This document shows positions 61,193 through 64,000 of a DNA stretch of 64,000 nt, piece by piece. The stretch spans positions 186,001-250,000 of the forward strand of contig NZ_CP072876.1 of assembly GCF_017968845.1 (NCBI RefSeq), in the 5' to 3' direction. The first letter of the stretch is position 1. Each line of letters begins with the position of its first letter. Both the position numbers and the translations under genes were made by a program. The DNA is from Microbacterium sp. NIBRBAC000506063 (lineage in GTDB: Bacteria; Actinomycetota; Actinomycetes; Actinomycetales; Microbacteriaceae). The notes beneath the pieces are model-generated. The model had not been told where the DNA came from and made no database searches. It saw only the letters and a list, made by a program, of their open reading frames with translations.

Positions 61193-62328
61193 TTACCCGG
61201 AGATGAACGTCTCCTGACCGACGGAGGTGATCGCCTGGTCGAGCATCGCCAACGTCTCGGGCTCGGTGCCCACGTGCGGGGCGACCCGGATCGTCGCGCC
61301 CCGCGTCGTGGCCGAGATCCCGACGTTGGCGAGCATCGCCGCCAGCACCGCGGGCTCCGCCGGGGCGAGGGCGACGATTCCCGCCCGCCGCTCGGGCTCG
61401 GCCGGAGTCAGCACGGGCACGCCGTGCCGTGCGGCGACCTCGAGGATCGTGTCCACGTGGCCCGGATGGCCTCCTCGATCGCGGGCACGCCCGCGTCGCG
61501 GACGTCGCGCAGCGCCGTGGCGAGTCGCGCGACGGCCAGAGAGTCGGGGAAGTTGACCGTGTACGCCTGGGCGGATGCCGCGGGCGGCGCGATCTCGTCG
61601 AGCACGAGCTCGCCGCCCTCGACCCCGCCGAATCCGGACAGCACCGGTTCGATGCGCTCGCGCGCCCGCGCCGAGAACCAGGCGAACCCCGTTCCGCGCC
61701 CGGCGCGCAGCCACTTGTACCCGTGCCCGGCGACCACGTCGGCGACCAGGTAGTCGGCGTCGACGACCCCGAAGGACTGCGCGGCGTCGACGATGAGCAG
61801 CCGGTCCGGGCCCAGCACGTCGCGGAGCGCGGCAAGATCGGTGCGGTAGCCGGTGCGGAAGTCGACATGGCTCACGGCGAGCGCGGTGACCTCGTCATCG
61901 AGCGCCTCGGCGACCGCCTCGGGCGTGACGAAGGTGTGCGCGGGCTCGATCCATCGCGGGGTGAGCCCGCCTGCGGAGGCCTTGGCCGCCCGGTCCAGCG
62001 TGTGACTCACGCTGGGGAACTCGGCAGGCGACGCGAGCACCGTCCCCCGCAGCCCGTAGAAGGCGTGCATGAGCCCGTGCGTGGTCGATGGCTGCAGGGT
62101 CACGTCGTCGAGGCGTGCCGGCGCGCCCAGGAGCTCGGCCACGAGACCCCGTGCCTCCTGGATCCGCTCCCGGCTGAGCGTGAAGGCCGCCGGCCTGCCG
62201 GTGCTGAGCATCTCCGCGTCGGCAGCGACCTCGGACAACACCGATGCGGACAACGGGGCGAAGGACGCCCAGTTCAGGAATCCTGGATTGCTGCCGAAGG
62301 CGGCGGCATAGTCAGAGAAGCTCCCCAT
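61193..62328 (-). CDS. Class V aminotransferase (selenocysteine lyase-like, one frameshift)
   Basis: About 378 residues. PLP fold type [97 protein letters not shown] with the PLP Lys in HGYKW. A break near 61460 is joined. ATG at 62328. It lacks the mobile Cys loop of true desulfurases, so an amino-acid or beta-lyase role is more likely. Substrate unknown. Confidence 0.85.
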
Positions 62329-62385
62329 GGCGACATTCTGGCATGGACCGGAGCCGCCCGGACCACGAGTCACGGCCGCCGGCGC

Positions 62386-63173
62386 TCAGCGACCGAAGCG
62401 GCGGTCGCGGTCGGCGTAGTCGCGGATGGCGCGGAGGAAGTCGACGTGACGCAGATCGGGCCCCAGCGCCTCGACGAAGTAGAACTCGCTGTGCGCGCTC
62501 TGCCACAGCAGGAAGTCGCTCAGGCGCTGCTCGCCGCTCGTGCGGATGACGAGATCGGGGTCGGGCTGCCCGCCGGTGTAGAGGTGCTCGCCGATCATCT
62601 CGGGCGTGAGGTGGGCGGCCAGATCCTCCAGCGAGCCTCCGGAGGCCTCATGCGCCGCGACGATGCTGCGCACCGCGTCGACGATCTCGTTGCGGCCGCC
62701 GTAGCCGACGGCGAGGTTCACATGAAGCCCGGTGTTGCCGGCGGTGCGGGCCTCGGCATCCGAGAGCACGCGGGCTAGTTCCGGCGGAAGGATCTCACTG
62801 CGCCCACGTGCTTGACCCGCCAGTCGCCCTCGTGGGAGAGCGCGTCGGCGAGCTCGGCGATGATCTCGATGAGGTCGGAGAGCTCCCCGGCCTCACGCTT
62901 GAGGAGATTGTCGCTGGAGAGCAGGTAGAGCGAGACGACGCCCACGCCGAGGTCGTCGCACCAGCCGAGGAACTCGCGCATCTTCGCCGCGCCGGCTCGG
63001 TGCCCGTCGGCCGCGGAGTCGTAGCCGAGCTGGCGCGCCCAGCGCCGGTTGCCGTCGATCATCATCGCGACGTGATCGGGGACGGAGGCCGCATCGATAC
63101 GTCGCCGGAGGCGATTGCCGTAGAGGCGGTACAGCAGCCCCCGCCCCGTGCTCGATCGTGCGTTCACACGCAT
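62386..63173 (-). CDS. uppS: Undecaprenyl diphosphate synthase / isoprenyl transferase (one frameshift)
   Basis: About 262 residues. Cis-prenyltransferase that extends allylic diphosphates with IPP for cell wall carrier lipids. Family blocks are HVAMMIDGNRRWARQLGYDS (catalytic Asp), GAAKMREFLGWCDDLGV, LYLLSSDNLLKRE and DLVIRTSGEQRLSDFLLWQSAHSEFYFVE. A break near 62790 (CCGG run) is joined. Starts with ATG at 63173 as MRVNARSS. Divergent from the hemolysin III gene with 90 bases between. Confidence 0.93.
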
Positions 63174-63263
63174 ACGCTACCGCGCTGCAGCCAGGAGCTT
63201 GCTGAGGCTCCGCCGGGCGGATACGTACGCCGGAGGGAATGCGCGGACGCCTAGAGTGAGACT

Positions 63264-64000
63264 GTGAGCGCAGAGAACCCGTCCCCGCAGACAGACTCGG
63301 TCGAGATGCCGCAGCTGCCGCTGCTGGATGCGGCGCGCCGCGACGCCGAGGTCGAGCTGAAGCCCAGCTGGCGCGGCTGGATCCACGCCGGCACCTTCCC
63401 CGTCGCGATCGCCTGCGGCGTGCTGCTGATCGTGTTCGCCGAGGGCGCGGCGGCCAAGTGGGCCGCGGCGGTCTTCATGGCCAGCTCCCTGCTGCTGTTC
63501 GGCAACTCGGCCGTGTACCACCGCTTCAACTGGGGCCCGAAGGTCAAGAAGACCCTCAAGCGCATCGATCACGCCAACATCATGTTGCTGATCGCGGGCA
63601 CCTACACCCCGATCTCGGTGCTGGCGCTGCCGCCGCAGAAGGGCGCGCTGCTGCTCGGCCTGGTGTGGGGCGGCGCGCTGCTGGGCATCCTGTTCCGGGT
63701 CTTCTGGCTGAACGCCCCTCGTTGGCTGTACGTCGCGCTGTACCTGCTGCTGGGATGGGCCGCGGTCATGTACCTCGTCGACCTCCTCAACGCGAACGTC
63801 GCGATGATGGTGCTCGTCGTCGTCGGCGGACTGCTCTACACGCTGGGCGCGATCATCTATGCGATCAAGAAGCCCAACCCCTGGCCGAACCACTTCGGCT
63901 TCCACGAGATCTTCCACGTGTGCACGGTGCTCGCGTTCCTGTGCCACTGGACGGCATGCCTGCTGATCGCGCTGAACCCGCTCTCCCCGTCGCTGGGAGC
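63264..64000 (+). CDS. Hemolysin III (YqfA) family membrane protein, 3' part outside window
   Basis: At least 245 residues; the stop is not reached at 64000. GTG at 63264. After a polar 34-residue start, seven helices follow with the family histidines in FGNSAVYHRFNW, RIDHANIMLLIAGTYTPISVLAL and FGFHEIFHVCTVLAFLCHW. This is the PAQR/HlyIII-type fold. Biochemical role unknown in most bacteria. Confidence 0.9.
   Translation, partial: MSAENPSPQTDSVEMPQLPLLDAARRDAEVELKPSWRGWIHAGTFPVAIACGVLLIVFAEGAAAKWAAAVFMASSLLLFGNSAVYHRFNWGPKVKKTLKRIDHANIMLLIAGTYTPISVLALPPQKGALLLGLVWGGALLGILFRVFWLNAPRWLYVALYLLLGWAAVMYLVDLLNANVAMMVLVVVGGLLYTLGAIIYAIKKPNPWPNHFGFHEIFHVCTVLAFLCHWTACLLIALNPLSPSLG

Overview
The window is about 70 percent G+C. 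Its gene set (glycine cleavage operon under a tandem glycine riboswitch, NrtR-nadABC, class II fructose-bisphosphate aldolase with GlpX, DUF6264, DUF4245 and a CGNR regulator) and the constantly recurring GGCATCCG/CGGATGCC octamer point to an actinobacterium of the Microbacteriaceae, most likely Microbacterium. This assignment is inferred from gene content and style, not from a marker gene. No rRNA, tRNA or CRISPR array was found.

Bases 1-4800 hold two overlapping FtsX-like permease genes on the minus strand. Bases 4836-11767 hold an oligopeptide ABC system (substrate-binding lipoprotein, an unusually long OppB, OppC and a fused OppDF ATPase), interrupted by an oppositely oriented membrane-protein gene. 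A CPBP protease gene and a complete IS5/IS427-type element follow; the element sits exactly on the stop codon of gcvP. Bases 13709-18402 are gcvT-gcvH-gcvP with a tandem glycine riboswitch in the leader. Divergent from it run nrtR, nadA, nadB, nadC and a cysteine desulfurase, which form an NAD synthesis unit together with a likely Fe-S supplier for NadA.

Bases 24100-39000 are a mosaic of short units: a glycosyltransferase and an SDR enzyme, an ABC exporter and an MFS exporter, a DUF2087 protein, a tiny Cys-rich peptide, an EamA/GNAT pair divergent from a CGNR regulator with palindromic operators, small hydrolases, a methyltransferase, and a GT1 glycosyltransferase. Bases 39200-42260 are unusual. 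The 3' end of ychF is echoed twice downstream, each time after a short cargo segment, which resembles successive integration events at the ychF terminus. Bases 42301-53957 are mostly housekeeping: acyltransferase, DEDDh exonuclease, GlpX, aldolase, IspH, XseA/XseB, carbonic anhydrase and fumarase.

Bases 54045-55105 are a defence-like AbiEi/DUF559 gene bracketed by two copies of a 50-base repeat. Then come a roughly 1400-residue cell-wall protein made of CshA-type repeats, a PIN-PhoH ATPase, a class V aminotransferase, undecaprenyl diphosphate synthase, and the start of a hemolysin III protein.

A strong caveat applies to the whole window. About 30 of the roughly 60 genes, including essential ones, are broken by one-base (rarely two-base) losses, nearly always inside runs of C or G. 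I read these as homopolymer errors of the assembly, not as gene decay, and I give such genes as single features spanning the breaks. Gene ends are therefore reliable, but local frames and exact lengths are not.
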